This document shows, in pieces, positions 62,751-64,000 of a stretch of 64,000 nt of DNA (the stretch's first letter is position 1; each line of letters starts with the position of its first letter). The notes below the pieces were generated by a model. The model did no database searches. It was given only the letters and a program-made list of their open reading frames with translations, and had not been told where the DNA came from. Made by a program: the position numbers and the translations under genes. Origin of the DNA: Sphingomonas parapaucimobilis NBRC 15100 (GTDB lineage Bacteria; Pseudomonadota; Alphaproteobacteria; Sphingomonadales; Sphingomonadaceae); the NCBI RefSeq assembly GCF_000787715.1, contig NZ_BBPI01000068.1, positions 1 through 64,000 on the forward strand. The letters run 5' to 3'.

Positions 62751-64000
62751 GTGACTTTACCCGATCAGCATCCCGAGCCTCTTCGTGACGCCGACGGGTT
62801 TCTGGACCTCGAAAACTATGCTGCGCTGGGCGACGGGCGCAGCGTCGCGCTGAGCGGCGCGGACGGGGCGATCGACTGGTGGTGCGTGCCGAACATGGAC
62901 TCCGCGCCCCTGTTCGATCGACTGCTGGACGGGGAGCGCGGCGGCACCTTCGCGATCACGCCGGTCGAGCCGTTTACCGTCGAGCGGCGCTATCGCCGGG
63001 ACAGCAATGTGCTCGAGACGATCTTCATCACAGCGAGCGGCCGGGCCAAGCTGGTCGAATCGCTCAACAGCGGCCCGGCGGGGCGGCTACCCTGGGCGGA
63101 GCTGGCCCGGCGGGTGGAGGGGCTGGACGGTTTTGTCCGCTTCGCCATCACCCTGCGCTTCAGCCGCCGCGCGGATACGGTCAGCCCCTATTTCGCGCCT
63201 GCGGGTGGCCATAACGTCTTTCACGTCGACCGGGTGCTGGGCGTGTTCCGCCATTGCGGCGGCGTGACGATCGATACGGTCGAGGATGGCCTCGTCACCG
63301 GCACGGCGGCAGTGGGGCCGGGGGATCGCGCGCGGATCGCCATCATCGCGGGCGAGGACGAGCCGCTGGTCTGCCAGGATATCGAGCAGATCGACGCCCG
63401 GATCGACCTGTCGGATTTCGAATGGCGGCAATGGACGCAAGGGCTGAAGGTGCCGGAGATGCACCGTGACCGCATCCTGCGCAGCGCACTGGCGCTCAAG
63501 CTGCTGCTCTATTCACCCACGGGCGCGATCACGGCGGCGGCGACGACCTCGCTGCCGGAGGGGATCGGCGGCGAGAAGAATTACGACTATCGCTACGCCT
63601 GGGTCCGCGACGCGGGCTATACGATCAAGGCGTTCCTGCGCATCGGGGCGCATGGCGAGGCAAAGGCGGCCTTTACCTGGTTGCTCAAGCGGCTGGGTGA
63701 GGGGGATCCGCAGGTATGCTATACGCTGGACGGTCGCCCGGTCCCGGCGGAACGCGAGATCGCCGTCAGCGGCTATCGACATTCCAAACCCGTGCGCGTC
63801 GGCAATCTGGCGGGGGGGCAGCACCAGCACGGCATCTACGGCGATATTTTCGAGACGGCGAGCCGCTTCGTCGCGTGTGGCAACTTCCTCGACACCTCCA
63901 GCGCCGAGACCCTGTCGCATCTGGCGGATGCGTGTGCCGATCGCTGGCGGTTACCCGATGCAGGCATCTGGGAATTGCCCGAGGAACGGCACTACACCAT
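62751..64000 (+). CDS. GH15 glucoamylase-like glycosidase, 3' end outside the window
   Basis: The gene starts with GTG, GGAG lying 10 bases upstream, and runs off the right edge after 416 codons; the family is usually about 600 residues. The N-terminal beta-sandwich has LGDGRSVALSGADGAIDWWC and GGTFAITPVEPF. The (alpha/alpha)6 domain begins near residue 235 with TAAATTSLPEGIGGEKNYDY then RYAWVRDAGYTIKAFLRI, matching bacterial GH15 glucoamylase/trehalase-like proteins. It would release glucose from alpha-glucans or cleave trehalose. Its position next to the glgX-tre run suggests a link to glucan turnover. Confidence 0.88.
   Translation, partial: MTLPDQHPEPLRDADGFLDLENYAALGDGRSVALSGADGAIDWWCVPNMDSAPLFDRLLDGERGGTFAITPVEPFTVERRYRRDSNVLETIFITASGRAKLVESLNSGPAGRLPWAELARRVEGLDGFVRFAITLRFSRRADTVSPYFAPAGGHNVFHVDRVLGVFRHCGGVTIDTVEDGLVTGTAAVGPGDRARIAIIAGEDEPLVCQDIEQIDARIDLSDFEWRQWTQGLKVPEMHRDRILRSALALKLLLYSPTGAITAAATTSLPEGIGGEKNYDYRYAWVRDAGYTIKAFLRIGAHGEAKAAFTWLLKRLGEGDPQVCYTLDGRPVPAEREIAVSGYRHSKPVRVGNLAGGQHQHGIYGDIFETASRFVACGNFLDTSSAETLSHLADACADRWRLPDAGIWELPEERHYT

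Overview
The window is high-GC chromosomal DNA from an alphaproteobacterium, most likely a Sphingomonas-type sphingomonad. This rests on the phoR-pstSCAB-phoU-phoB order with long PstA/PstC forms, three TonB-dependent receptors, an HprK-related-kinase/PqqD-like/nucleotidyltransferase cassette, a DUF5818-type protein and a short GC-rich dispersed repeat. No rRNA, tRNA, CRISPR array, prophage or intact insertion sequence was recognised. Coding density is high and most clustered genes overlap by ATGA or GTGA.

Layout. 0.1-7.8 kb, minus strand: a secreted small protein and the phosphate regulon phoR-pstS-pstC-pstA-pstB-phoU-phoB, with a three-unit Pho box overlapping the end of phoR. 7.9-10.5 kb, plus strand: a four-gene cassette (leader-bearing small protein, PqqD-like protein, HprK-related kinase, nucleotidyltransferase), the best candidate for a poorly described system. 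10.5-14.5 kb: gph, then glmU-glmS for UDP-GlcNAc supply. 14.5-18.2 kb: a REC-GGDEF-EAL regulator with a non-canonical histidine kinase. 18.2-27.3 kb: dinB, an IS481 remnant, two TonB-dependent receptors, ugd, a proline-rich secreted protein and repeat DNA. 27.5-28.4 kb: a frameshifted effector-like pseudogene and an ankyrin lipoprotein. 28.6-36.6 kb: a GT4 glycosyltransferase, a PKD-like repeat lipoprotein, a membrane glycosyltransferase and a third receptor. 37.0-37.7 kb: an IS256-family remnant with an internal deletion. 37.9-42.1 kb: a beta-propeller diguanylate cyclase, a DUF5818-type protein and a DUF808 protein. 42.2-48.1 kb: a LysR regulator divergent from malate synthase G, a gamma-carbonic anhydrase-like protein, a two-component pair and a 34-residue membrane protein. 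48.2-52.3 kb: a hybrid kinase with two receivers, a retropepsin-like protease and a small membrane protein. 52.4-61.0 kb, minus strand: glgX-treZ-malQ-treY plus a 3-methyladenine DNA glycosylase. 61.1-64.0 kb: a DUF2934 protein, a Gfo/Idh/MocA oxidoreductase and the start of a GH15 glucoamylase that runs off the window.

How the parts work together. The Pst/Pho block senses and imports phosphate. GlgX, MalQ, TreY and TreZ debranch glycogen, rearrange the maltodextrins and convert them to trehalose, a stress solute; the GH15 enzyme may act on the same glucans. GlmU, GlmS, Ugd and the glycosyltransferases feed envelope and polysaccharide synthesis. Two cyclic-di-GMP enzymes and several sensor kinases give a strong signalling theme. 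All assignments come from reading translated sequence; no database search was run.
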